NCBI GenBank assembly: GCA_030268105.1
Contig: BSDZ01000011.1
Coordinates: 186,001-250,000 of the forward strand
Reading direction: 5' to 3'
Length of the DNA stretch: 64,000 bases
Source: Volvox africanus
Lineage: Eukaryota; Chlorophyta; Chlorophyceae; Chlamydomonadales; Volvocaceae
The notes under the pieces were generated by a model, which worked only from the letters and a program-made list of their open reading frames with translations, was not told the DNA's origin and did not search any database. A program made the position numbers and the translations under genes. Position 1 is the stretch's first letter, and each line of letters opens with the position of its first letter. This document shows, piece by piece, positions 46,850 through 60,000 of the stretch.

Positions 46850-48992
46850 GATATCTCAGGATTTGGGGGCTTTGACCTCAAAAACCTCTAACCCCAAACC
46901 TGGTCACCAAGTGTGCGGTCTCTTTCCCTCGTCACCCCTGGCAAGACCGCGTAATCGGGAGACACAGTGCTCCGCTCGGCTGCATCACGTGCTCAAACTA
47001 GACGTGCTCGAACAATAGACGCACGAGGACAGCAGCGATAAAGCCTGTAACGTCCTCTCTCCGCCCCCACGTCAACTGCTGCCCTAAGCTCGTGCTTGGG
47101 TGCTGGACACTGATTGATTGATTGCATCCTGCTGCATTGCACGGTGTATGGTACAATCCCTCAGGCTGCTGTTGGTATGCTGCTATTCCATATTGAAGCC
47201 GTCCAATTCTTAGCAGTCATCAGATTTTGCCTGCCCTAAGGCCTACTGTGTGTTGGGCCGAGAACTAAAAATGCCTCAAGGATAGCCTCTTTAATCCGTA
47301 TGAGTCAGCCTGGGCCACTTCCGCACGTGACCAGCCGCATAAGTGTTTCACATGAGGCCGCCCATCCACCGACCATCTGAGTCGCACAGTCTTAAGGCTT
47401 ACGTTGCAACACACACCTAGACAACCTCAAGTACGGACGATCTAGGAAATAAACACACACACACACCCCGCAAACACGCTTTATGTCCTGACCTTACACG
47501 CAACAAGATAAACACGCACAGTCTCAAACACCGCACGGCTCGCACGTTAAACATACACGTGGATATATATATATATATATATTGACACAGTCATGACCAC
47601 CACCACCTTTTGCTGCCCAGGTGTGCGGACAACTGTGTGCAGGAGCGCAGGACAAAGGCCGATAAAAGTAACGGTCAACCAATTAACGGTTAAGTAAGGC
47701 TTAACAACCAATGGATTGTGTCCATTGCAGCTTAATCCACCGAACTCTGTTATGCAATAGATTGTGATGCGCTATCTTCCGAGCATATTTTATCGGTGTC
47801 CATGTGACCCTCACAAGCCTGCCCCCTTCATCCGAAATTGCTCACCGCCATGCAAAGCATCTTCTCAACGACAACAAATACGGCAGCGCGGTCCACCACA
47901 AGACCGAATGTTCCCTAACCAGCAGGGAGTAACAAACTAACAATATTTATATATAATCAATGTTGTCAACGCAGCAGAGTATTGTACGGCGCACCATACG
48001 GCCAGCAAACGGGCATAGCAAGCGGCGCAATCCTCCGTGATGAGGATGCGATTAATCCGTAGCATTTATCGAATATACGTCACATCGCACGCCGTACCTT
48101 GGGAGGGGGGGCACAAGATTCTGCCCCCCCCCTCCCCTAAAACACACACACACACACCTGCACGGTCAGCCATCTGTGCCATCTGTGGTAAGATGATTAC
48201 CGTGCAGTGTGCAACAAACTCTCACCGGCGTCCTCATCTGCCGCCGGCTGATGGTCAAGCTGACCGCAAACCCATGCATGTTGCTCGGCCGACCCCTCAT
48301 CCTCATCCCCGACCCATCACCACCACTATCCGATAGATGGAATGGAAGATTCAAATGGTGTCTCGATGCATGGTTGGGATGGTTGGGTGTGTGGTGGTCT
48401 CAAGATTGGTCTCTATTCTCAAAATCCACGGCCTGCACGGACTACTGCTGCCCGCCATACCCTCATCATGAGGTTCTGGTGGATGCACGTGTTTCTGTTT
48501 TCGTCTTCTCTCAGTCCTTGGCTCCCAAACTATTAGGTTGCATTTACCGGAGCCTTACGGCTCCTGAAGGAGGACCAGCAGCGACAGCAGCGACACGAAC
48601 TCCTCTTATAAGGAGTGCCTCACCAGCAGCAGCAGGAGGAGGAGCATAATAGACAACCAAAAGACCTATCCGCGTAATAATATCTCGTCACGGGCGGGCT
48701 CCCTATTGAAACGACACTCCTCCCCAGAGGTGGTGGCCGCCGTTTAAGAAAAAGAATCAGAAGGCTAAGCAAAAGCACAAAACGCAAATGTTCGCGTATA
48801 AGAATATATTACGACCAGAGCGCTATACACCACCACCAAAGCCAGCGCGCGACACCTAAGCCCCCGCCAACCGAGGCAAGCAAACAAACGAACAAACAAA
48901 CAAACGAACATGTCTTAACAGACAACCACCATTCGCGATGGGTGTGATATAGCACCGAATTACAAAGGAAAAGACCCAACGCGACGCGGACC

Positions 48993-51900
48993 TCACGTCA
49001 CCAGCAGCAACCGGCCGGTGCCCAACGGACTGTACAACATCACGCGGCGCAATGCCAGCGCCTCGCTCAAGGACAGCCAAGTGGTCCGGTCGTCCAACTG
49101 TACTGCAGCACCGCGGATCGCCACTCCGCTGACTGCCGACATCGGCAAGCCTCCCGTGGCGATCATTGAGGACGAAGATCGAGTGGGCACGTGCGCCGCC
49201 GCGACCACCACTGGACCACGGGCCAGATCAACCAGGGTTGCGGCACCGCCAGCGCCGCTGCCGCCGCCACCTCCGACACCGCCGCCGCCGCCACCAGCAG
49301 CAACGGCAGCAGCGACGGCGGGCTGCAGCGCTGATAGGGCGATGCTGAATCTGCCGCTGCTCGCTCCCAGCTCCAGGGAGCTTAGGCGCACAGAGTTGTT
49401 GAAGCTGGTGCCGCCGATACGACGGGCGAGGAGAGATGATGATGAGGCTGACGGAGACATCAAACCTTCGACGCCGCCACTGCCACCGCCACCACCCTGG
49501 AGTGGAGAGCGAATGCTACGTACCCCGGCTGACGTGGGTGTCGAGGACAGGTGGGCAAGGGGCAGCCGGGACTCCAATTTGGCGAGGCGTGCCTGGAGCA
49601 TTCCCTGGAGCATACATAAACATATGGACTATAAACATAGGGATGTACGACCTTGCCATGCAAGACAAGAAGGTTTGGTAAAAGGACCGCGTCCACGTTC
49701 TGTCGAGCTTGTCGGTTTGGAAGCCTAGGGTCATGACCCTAGGGGACGGGTCATGACGGTCCAAGGTATTGTGGTAGGGGACATCCCCTACCAAACTGCC
49801 CATGCAATAGATAGCTCCAAGATGCTCCGTAATTGTATATCCCTTTTCGCCCAGGATAAGTCCAAGACACATGATGATGAGGGGCGGGCGGATAAGGCAG
49901 AGGCGGGCGCTTAGCTGCTCCTATCCATGTGAGGGAAACTTCACAACTTACCGACAAGAACCAGAGACCTCCACACGCGTGGACAATGTGTGAAGCGTTA
50001 AAACCCTTTTCCATACCTGCCGTACTCTGTCGCGACCTGCCGTACTCACCTGCATCCATGAACTCCCTGGGGGCGCGAGCACCAGCTCCAACAACGCCTC
50101 GTGAACCTCCCCTGGACTGCCGTACGCCGGCAGTGCCAAGCATTCGTCCAGCGCCTCGGAAACCTCGGCGGCCAGACGGGCCTGAGGTACGGGGAGCTCG
50201 GCGTCCTGTGCTTGTGTGTTTCAGGGTTTGACAGCACAGCAGTGGCAGTAGCACCGTTTTACAGGAACAGGACGATACAGATAGTACAGGTGGCAGTCTC
50301 GTTTTAGGGCAGCAGCAGTTACAGCTGCCAGCCATGAAGAAGGTATACGGAAGTTCGTACACGTTGGTACACGTTGATTGTGGCGTGTTTGCAAATCCAT
50401 TCCCGGGGGGAAGGGGTAGGTAAGTCTGGATGCGCTCACCCTTCCCGCCCTTTAGTTGCACTCATACCCTTATTTATTCATACCCTCATGTGGTTCCAAG
50501 TCTTCTGTGCCGTATCCGCAATCCCTAACACCCCACCCCACCCCGCCCCGCCCCGCTCCTCCACGCCCAAGGTAACAACCCACCCCACGCACGCCCCACC
50601 CTCCCTTCCCCGGCCCCGGATCTCACCGGCTGCTTTATCACCCAGTCCTCTAGCACCCGCACCAGGTACATGCCCACGCCTGCGTAGCCCTGCTCCAGAG
50701 CCAGTAGGGCGCCCAAGTACGCTGCGTGGCAGAACACCCTGGCCCAGGTGGCCTCGCCCAGGGCTGAGGCCTCCAGGCTGTGCGGGGGCGGGAGGACGGA
50801 GAAGTGCAGCGGGAGAAGTCAACAACACGAAAATGAAATAACAGGGATGAGTGGAGCACTAACACTACTTCAGCCATATCCAGGTGTACGGACACACGGC
50901 CACCACTATCTCTGCCAGCTGCGGTCTGTCTCGTCCCATCTGTGCGCGCAGCTGGGGGCTTCGCTTCGAGATCCCACATCTCAACCCCACACCTCAGGCG
51001 CCCCAGGCAGTATCGGAGGCGGTGGAGGGGGTTCACAGCTCTCAGCCCACCCCTCAAGCCTCTCTTCCTCAATCGCGCGCTTAAGTTAGCTGCCCTTTGC
51101 CGCAGAGCCAGGCCCGGTTATTAGATGGTTGTGTAATATGCATACTTCTTTAGACACACACACGCACGCATACCTATTGATGACGCCCCACGCCTGCTGC
51201 CACTCGGGCGACAACACTGCCACCCGCTCCCCACTCTCCACCAGCCGCCGCACTGCAGCCAGTGCCCGGTCCGCCGCCGCCGCCTGCTGCCCCGCCAGCA
51301 GCAACCGCCGCACACCCTCCCATCCGGCTGCCGCGTCCGTCGCCAGCGCGCCCGGCAGCTCGGCGGCGGCGGCGTAGTGCTGCGGCTCCTTGAGGCCGAG
51401 ACAGCGGAACACCCGGGCGGCAGTGGTGGGGTCTGCGTGTGCGTGACACCGCCCAGCCAACAGATCTCTCAAATCCGTGCGGCTGGGGACCTGGGAGGAA
51501 GAGGTGGTGGCGGCCATGGATGGGAGGGGGGGGGCGGGAGGCGAGGACCGGCCTGAGACTTAGCGAGATTTGGTGCCGGAGTGCATGACGGTTTGGGCAC
51601 TTGTGGATGTGGTTAGGATAGTGGTGGTTTGCGTTGCGTTGGGTAGTCAGCTACCTGAATCAAACGGACGAGTTAAGACGTTAGTTAGCGTAGACGTTAG
51701 TTAGACGTAAGAGTTGAGACGATGCTTCCACACAATCAGCAGAAGGGATGAAGCTTGGAAGAGAGGGAGGGAGGGAGGGAGAGGAGGGAGATGGCTGACA
51801 AGGATCAAAGAGAAAGAGAGAGGGTGAGGGAGAGGGAGCGAAATATGGGCATGTTCCACACACCAAGCTCCTAGCAGAAAGGACGATGTATGTGGTTTGT

Positions 51901-53930
51901 GATGAAACACAATAACACGATAGGCTTTCGCCCCTGCTCTGCTCTCCTTCCTCTCTCCTCCCTCTGTGTTCGTTCCGGCAGTTCCTCGCGTTTGAACCCT
52001 ACAGGATCTCTGTGCGCTCGGGCGCTCCCCTCCGCCACCTGCCCGTTCTGGAGCCCCGTCAAGAACCCCTCACCCCTCCCTTTCCCACCTGCTTGAGCAG
52101 CTCGGCAGCCGTCAGATAGTCCCCCGCAGCTTCACGCTTGCACGCCGCCGCCACCAGCACCTGTGGCCGCAATACCGCCGCCGCTGCTTCAGTCCCGCCG
52201 GATCCAGCAGTTCCTGTCCCACCGCCGCCGCCGCCTCCTCCAAGGCTGATGCTGATGCTCTCCACGCCGACCCCATACGCCACCGACGCAAGTCCACCGT
52301 CGGGGCCTCCCGCCGCCGCCGGGCCCCCGGCATTCTGAAAGGTCGCTATCGGCCGCGTCAGGCCCGACACAAGCGCCAACGCCATTTCCTCCTGGCCGCC
52401 ACGCAGAAGCAGCCCCACCGCCCCCACCACGTCGTCGACAGTCAGAGCGCAGCACGCCGCCTGCAGCGGCAGACCCTGCGCCAGAAATCCACGAGCCTGA
52501 GCGCACCGTACCCTAACAGCGCGGTCGAAGGCCTCCCGACTGGATCGCCCGCAAGCATCGGCAACGGCAGTTCCGCCGCCGCCACCGCCACCGCCGCCGG
52601 ACGCGGCGGCGCAACGGGATTGCCGGATGGTGAGCGATGACGCCAAACGGGAACCGGAAGGCGGCGTCGGCATTCGCGGAGATGACGGCGCCGCCGGCTG
52701 CGCTGACGGCACCGTCACAATCGCGGGCGACGCCAGGGGCACCGGCAATGGCATTATGCCGGCTTCTGCAAGCGCTCCGACGGAGCCGCCAATATTAGTG
52801 GGTGGTGAGCTGGGCCGTGAGGCGATGAAGAAGTGGGTGCTAAGGGGTGACGACGGTGCTGCCGCCGCCACCGCCGCCACTGCCGATGACATCTGGATTG
52901 GGGTTAGCGGCGGCGGTCGTAGCGACGGAGACCGATTGAGGCTGGGCAGCGTGCCGCCGCGACCCATCAGCGGTGGCAGCGGCGATACGGCAGCCGCTAT
53001 AGAGGATCCGGCGGATGGCGGCAGGGGCAATGGCAGCGGCATGCCGCCGAGGCCACTGCTGGCGCCGCTGCTACCGCCGTTGAAGGTGGCGACGGGGATA
53101 CCTCCTGTCGTCGCGGACGTCATGCTGGAAAGATCTGCTGTAGATGATCGTACACGCTCTAATCCCAGCGGCGCCGTCAAGCTAGCGAGATTGGCGAGAC
53201 CCGCAGCCACAGACTGTGACATTAAGGAGCTGATGTTAGGCGACGGCGGCCGCTGCAGAGGAGGAAGCAGGTCCCCTCCATTCGTACTGGCAGGACTGCC
53301 GGCACTGTTGCAGCGCTCTCGGCCACCGCCGCCGCTGCCACCATGAGCTCCGCCATTGCTGCCGCTGTTAAGGCCTGCGTACCCACCGCTTGCTTGTACA
53401 GCAGCCACGTTGAACGCAGTGTCGTACAGGCAAGACGCAGAGAGCATATCCACAAGCTCCGGGACTTGCCCCGAAACCAGGTACAGCGGCAGTAGATCGC
53501 TGACTTGGCCCTACGAGTCATCAAGACGAAAAAACGAAAATGCCTTGCCTTGCCTTTCTTTCTCACTTGTACGACTGATCAAAACACGTACATATACACG
53601 TCCTCCTATCGGCTGCTGGGCCCATCTATTTCGATTTTGCCATTGGTTCTCCATGTTGGTGGTGCGTTACCTAGCTCACAGCAACCCGTACAGTTCACTA
53701 CAGCCCCGTACAGACATTACCACAAAACGCTACATAATCCGCCGGACCTGCCTCGGGCTCTTCAACCCCGTCAGCCAAGAAAACCCAACACCCCCTGCCC
53801 CCATCGCCATGGCCATCCCTCAAAAAATGAAAAGCCACCTCATCCCGATCACCTTCGACCTGCCCCTCCACATCCACCCCTCCTCCCTGCTATCCCCACC
53901 CGACCACCCCCTCCTACCATCTCCCCATTA

Positions 53931-53961
<31 letters not shown>

Positions 53962-54030
53962 CGCCTTAAGAGAGTCATATATAGTTACTCCCGCCGTTTA
54001 CCCGCGCTTAGTTGAATTTCTTCACTTTGG

Positions 54031-54065
<35 letters not shown>

Positions 54066-57000
54066 ACATCCTTTAGGACCATCACAATGCTTTGTTTTTA
54101 TTAAACAGTCGGATTCCCCTTAGTCCGTACCAGTTCTGAGTTGAGGCTGTTCATCGCCTAGGGAACACCACGATTGTGAATAAATTCGCAGCTTAGCGGC
54201 TCCTAGAGCCGTCCACTCGGGATACACAGAAGTCCGCCCAGCCGTTTGCAGTTGGGTAGACCCCGCAGTCTTGGGCTTCACAGCTGCGGACCCCTAGGCC
54301 CAGCCCTCTGAGCCAATCCTTTTCCTGAAGTTACGGATCCATTTTGCCGACTTCCCTTATCTAAATTGTTATATCGACTAGAGGCTGTTTACCTGAGACC
54401 TGATGCGGTTATGAGTTTACGACTTGGCAAGATCGGAGATGCTCCCCCGGATTTTTAAGGATCGGCGCGCCGGACACCGCGAGAAGTGCAGTGCTTTACC
54501 AACCTCTGAGCCTACCTATCTCCGAATGATTCGATTCCAGGGCCTTCGGGTTGTTAAAAACAAAAGAGAACTCTTCCCAGGGCCGGTGCCCATGTCTCCG
54601 GGGTCGCTTGCGTTACCGCCAGCCGCCTTGTCCAAATAAGGGAATCTTAACCTTTTTCCCTTTTGATGGACAGTGCAAGGGAATTGCACATCCCTTCAAA
54701 CAGGTTAACCCCATCTCTTAGGATCGATTCACCCATGTCCAATTGCTGTTCACATGGAACCTTTCTCCACTTTAGTCTTCAAAGTTCTCATTGGAATATT
54801 TGCTACTACCACCAAGATCTGCACTAGATGTCGATTCACCCAGGCTCGCGCCAGAGGCTTAGTCTCGACACCCACGCCCTCCTACTCATGGACGCATCGC
54901 ACTTGCCTCCATGGCCGAGTATAGGTCACGCGCTTCAGCGCCATCCATTTCCGGGGCTAATTGATTCGGCAGGTGAGTTGTTACACACTCGTTTGCGGAT
55001 TTAGACTTCCATGCCACCGTCCTGCTGTTTATATCAATCAACACCCTTTGTGGGATCTAGGTTAGCGCGCAGTTTGGTACCTTAACTCGACTATTGGTTC
55101 ATCCCGCATCGCCAGTTCTGCTTACCAAAAATGGCCCACTTGGAGCTCAGACATTGATGTGAGTGTGACGCGGTTCAATTAAGCAACCGGCATGTCTTAC
55201 CTATTCAAGGTTTGAGAATAGGTGAAGGATGTTTCATCCCCCGAACCTCTAATCATTCGCTTTACCCGATAAAACTGATCAAGCTCCAGCTATCCTCCAG
55301 CTATCCTGGGGGAAACTTCGGAGGGAACCAGCTACTCGATGGTTCGATTAGTCTTCCTCCCCAGAGTTCATGTCCCAATATGACTGCGTTTGCTCAGGAC
55401 GAGAAGTCCGCTGATGGTTCCCGCTCCCCCACCCTAGTGCATGCGAGCACACATACACACAAATACATACCTGCGTCTCCGCCTCCGCCATGGCCTGCAG
55501 CCGCTGCTTGAGTAGCCTCTGCCACAGCGCCATTCCCACCACGGGTGCGAGCGCCAGTGCCCTCTCCCAGTCCCCCACCTCCGCCAGCAGCTCGCAGCAA
55601 TGCTCCACGTTGCCCGCCAACAGGTGCTGCTGGGCGGCCTCGCGCAGGAGCTCATCACGCCGAACGCTGCCAACAGAGCCAAGACGAGCCTGAAAGGTGC
55701 AAATCAGCACCAGGACAGGTCAGCAGGTCAGCCACGGACCCGGGCGGGGCCCCTTCTTCTGGTATATACCGCTCCCGGAATGGGTTAAGGTGGGGAAGGC
55801 GAATAATTGAGACCTGGTACTGCCGTAGAGGAGCTGCGAACGAGATCCATCACCGGCTCTGCTGTTGAGGGCCGCACAGGCTGGTGCTAGTAACCACCAC
55901 TATCAACACCACCACTAACTTCGGGTGGTGCAACAAAGGGGAGTGAATTTGTGGTATGCGCACTGGATGTCAGCGGCTGGATTCGGAAAAAGCACGGTAA
56001 CCGAATCTAAAACATCAGGGAGTGCAGGCACGGTGGGCTGAGAAGCAACCGGCCTCATACCACACTGGTGGTAGCTGCCGCCGGCGATGCAGACAAAACA
56101 CCGTGCCAAATGTTGATTGTTGCACTATTAGGGGAGTCGGGCAATTTGTAGGATGTGGTCTCGCGGGTTTTTGGGGCCTTGAGGATAAAGGTAGTTTCAA
56201 TCGGGTAGTGTTCAGTTGGTAGTTACGGGGATATATCGAGGAACGTCAACGACCAAATAAAATCCACCAAGTAACAGGGTGGATGGAATGGAAAAAAGCA
56301 AATTAATCACCTACCTCTCATATCAAGGCCCCGGAAAGTCCCTTAGGCCTTTACGCCTACCTTGCCCATTCCCCCAATTCCAATGGGCTATGGCGCGCTG
56401 TAAAAGTTTCAGTTTTTAACTTCGTCCAGCGTCCCCCGCTTGTCTTCTTTCCAAACACCTTCCTTCTTTTTGTCGCCATCATGCTGGTGCTGATACGCAG
56501 TTCCTGCTTTCCACCTTACGACTCAATCTTCCGTACCCCCATGCCTCCTTCCGCAACTGCAGGACGAGCAAACAGCCTTCTTCTAACATAACCGACGTTA
56601 CATGGGCCCCCCCCATCCTTTCCGACCATTGGCAATCCGCCCATCCCACCTTGCTGCTTGCCGCCAGCTCCAAATGGTTGGCGGCCGACCCCATCGCCAT
56701 CTTCGCAGTCGTCCAGTGGTGGAGGGAGGAGCTGTCGTCGCCACAGACGCCAGCAAAGCCGCCGCCACCGCAGCCTTCGGTGGCAGTGGCCGCAGCCGCT
56801 GGCCGCTGCCGTACGGGCAAGTGCCCCAGGATACCACCACCGCCGGAGTCACCGCCGCCACCGCCACTGCCGTACCGGACATACCGCGCGATGTCCCAGA
56901 AGACGTCGATGCAGGCTGTTCGGGCACGTGGTGGTGGTGGTGATGGTAGAGAGGGGGTGGGGGTTGGTGGGGTGTAGTACGGAAGTGAGGGAAGTTCTAC

Positions 57001-60000
57001 GGAGAGCGGTTGGAGTTTTGAAAGTTGGTTTTGGAATGGCTGGCATAGTCAGGATGAGGAAGGGAACGCGCTTCTCGTCACCTCTCTTCTCCCCAAACGT
57101 AATAACTGCATTTCCCCACGGCCAATAGCATCAAGACACATACACACTTTCCCCTCTTTCCCTTTTTGACCCCCGTTGACCGCCGTCATCTTTCCAACAT
57201 AACATAAGCAACGCCACCCAACCACACACCCGTGCTTCACCACCAAAGCGCCGTAGACGTTAACAGCTTGCCAAAGGGGCGGCAAGTAGCGAAGGGCATT
57301 TGGCCGCACCATTTCCGCCGCCCCCTGCTCAAAAACCCTTAAATCCCCAAAATCCCCGATTAACGTTTTAACCCACCTAATATGCATCGGGTTTGCATCG
57401 GTCTGTCTGTCGCTGCTTTTGACATTGGCGTTGCCTTATTGACACGGACGCACCTGGATTCCTTTGGCGGGCTTCTTTTCGCGCCTTTTTCTAAATACAT
57501 ATACGCATACACACACCACACACGCGCACATACACACACGTAAACACCTGGTGGCAGGAAGAATTCGGAGATGGCGGCGAAGCGCTCCAGGGGTGTGCAG
57601 GAAACCGCACCCAGCCGGTCCGCCAGCTCAAGGGAGCCCTGCCCGCTCATGATGGGAGCGGCAGACAGCGGGAGAGCAGCGGCTTCCTCGCCCATCGCCC
57701 GGAGGGAAGAGATAGAGCGAACCAGCGCCTGCACGGGTGCGTGAGCGTGCGTGTTTGTGTGCATGGTTATGTTCGCCCACGCGCGCGTGATAAGAAAAAG
57801 GCGGGAAGACGGAAACTCGTGTGAAAACTCTGAGACGTATTGATCTCAAATTTCGAATGACAACATACGCGATGGGGAGGGTTTAGGGTGGGCAACGGAC
57901 CCGCGGGACGTGCACAGGGACATCGGGGTGGGCAGAATTGAGGAGGTATGCGGGTGGGCTGGCCCATGTGGAATGGGGAAGGGGGGGGGAATATGCAGCC
58001 CCGCGCTTACGCATACATTGTAATACCTGCGGCAGAAGGTTGGGCGTAAGGCCCAATATACTCCACAGCCGCAGTGTTGTATCCCGTGAGCAAGTGACCA
58101 TAAAGAAGGGTCGACGAGGGTGGCAGGCGATGCCGTACACGTCGGCATGATGGTCGTTAGCCACGTGAATACAGTTGCCAGTACGGACATCCCATACCCG
58201 TACGGAGGCGTCCCATGATCCTACGAATTGGGGAGGTACAGCGGGGCAAGGGGAGGCGGGGTGGACGTGTGACAACGGCCGGTGCCCGGGTTCGTTCCCC
58301 CTACACACACATTGTACCTGAGGTAGCGGGTGTCATTGTTAAGGCCGGCCCCCCGAGAGGATTCCCCTCATCCGTCGCCCCCAAGGCTTCCCCGCTCACC
58401 TCTTGGTGACCCTTCCTTCAGCGGTGCCCATACCCGTTTCGCGCCACTTTCCTCCAAGTCCGTACGGTTTCTGACCCCTCGATTCCCCTTTCCTCCATGG
58501 CTGCTTGCTTCTGCTCTTCGCTGTTTCTTTGGCTACCCTCTACCCTCCCTCTACCCTCGTAGCCCTCACACTCTATCCTCTACCCCCTGCCCTCGTGGCC
58601 CTCTATCCTAGCCCAGCCTCTACCAATATCGATCCCCCAAACTCCAAGCCGTACCAGTGAAGCAAAGGTGCGCCACCTCGGGATGCCAGGCAAGCGCCCT
58701 GACCTCTGCTGTGTGGCCGCTAAGCACCTGGGGGTGGGGGGAGGGAAGAGGGGAGGGCTGAGGCGCGCGAGCGAGTGCGCCCTGCAGCAATGTGATGAGA
58801 AGTAGAATGGACAGAGAGACCCTACATGATAGATGCTAGAGGTTCTTTTTGTATGCCCAGTGGATAGGGACCCAAAACACCAACGAGGGAAATGTACCGG
58901 AAGTCGATGGGCAAGACGGCAGAGCTAGCCACGAGATATGAGGTCGTAAATACCCAGCATACCCGGGATGCACACAACTCGAAACAAAAACCTTAAATGA
59001 AAACAACACGGGCCAACACCGGACGGCCATGCATGGGTAGAGGGGTTGAAGGAGGCACATGGGTTTTCTGTTTCAGAGCACCACGCAAGGGACACACGCA
59101 CGTGCGCGACTCTACCCATCCCACAAACCAGAAATCCCCCCTCAGCCCTCCTCAGCATCTGATACCGCCCCGGACCCTCAGCCCATACCCACCACTAGAC
59201 AGTCACCCGATGATACGTCCCACACCCGTGCCGTACGGTCGTTAGACGAGCTGAGCAAGTAATTTCGTAGCAGTGGCGAAAACTCCACGTTAAACGACCG
59301 CGAGCTGCGAGATCAGCATCAGCACCACCATCAACATCAGCATCAGCATCAGCAGGGGACGGAAGCGCGTGAATGGATGCAAACGGGGAAGGGAAAGAGG
59401 ATCTGCCCACAGCCGTCCACGATCCCCACTCCGTTGCGGCACAGCGAAGACACCCTGCTTACTTGTGTTTCACCAGGGTTTTCACCAGGCACTCGTGCGC
59501 TGGTCTGCTCACGTCCCACACGAACAGCTCCCCTTCCTCAGATGTGCTGGCCAGCAGACTGGGGGCCAAGCTGCTCCAGGCGATACATGAGACGGGCGAA
59601 GAATGCCGCAGAGCGCGAACGGTCTCTCCGTCAACAGTGTAGACGAGCACCGAGCCGTCGATGGAGGCGGAGGCCAGCAGCGTGGACTTGTACGGATGGA
59701 AGACGACTCTGCAGCGGGGAGAGAAAGGGAACACCAACGGGTTGGGCGCCAATTGTCGGGGCGGATTGAGCAGCGGACCCGGGCACGGCATAATATACAA
59801 GATTATTATATTTATAATACCGATATCTATCCCCATCACGGGCGTTCAGGGCTTGCTCCGGGCTGCCACAGCTCCGGGCGCCTAAGTAAAAAGCGCACGA
59901 GGAAAGGGCCCAGCAAAACCGGTGATTTCGAACAAAGCGAACAGCGTAGAGATCAAAAAGGGATTGGGAAACGTGCTTTTGCTGTGCCCCTTCTTTCTTC

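Larger units (their letters stand above)
45175..48992. other. Intergenic region between the proline-rich gene and WDR17 (tail to tail)
   Basis: Besides the purine tract, I see AC-rich microsatellites (near 45.83, 47.46 and 48.15 kb), a (TA)n run at 47563-47582, a perfect inverted repeat at 46828-46849 and a TTCG/TTTG-type run near 48.88 kb. No coding exon or RNA gene was recognised. The WDR17 3' UTR must occupy part of the right end. Confidence 0.5.

Noticed and set aside
52627..53346. 239-codon + strand frame opposite the WDR17 large exon
   Set aside because: Antisense shadow in high-GC low-complexity DNA; the minus strand carries the conserved solenoid blocks and in-phase splice sites.
54424..54639. 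Small + strand ORF around 54.5 kb
   Set aside because: Lies wholly inside the 28S pseudogene and is the antisense of rRNA.
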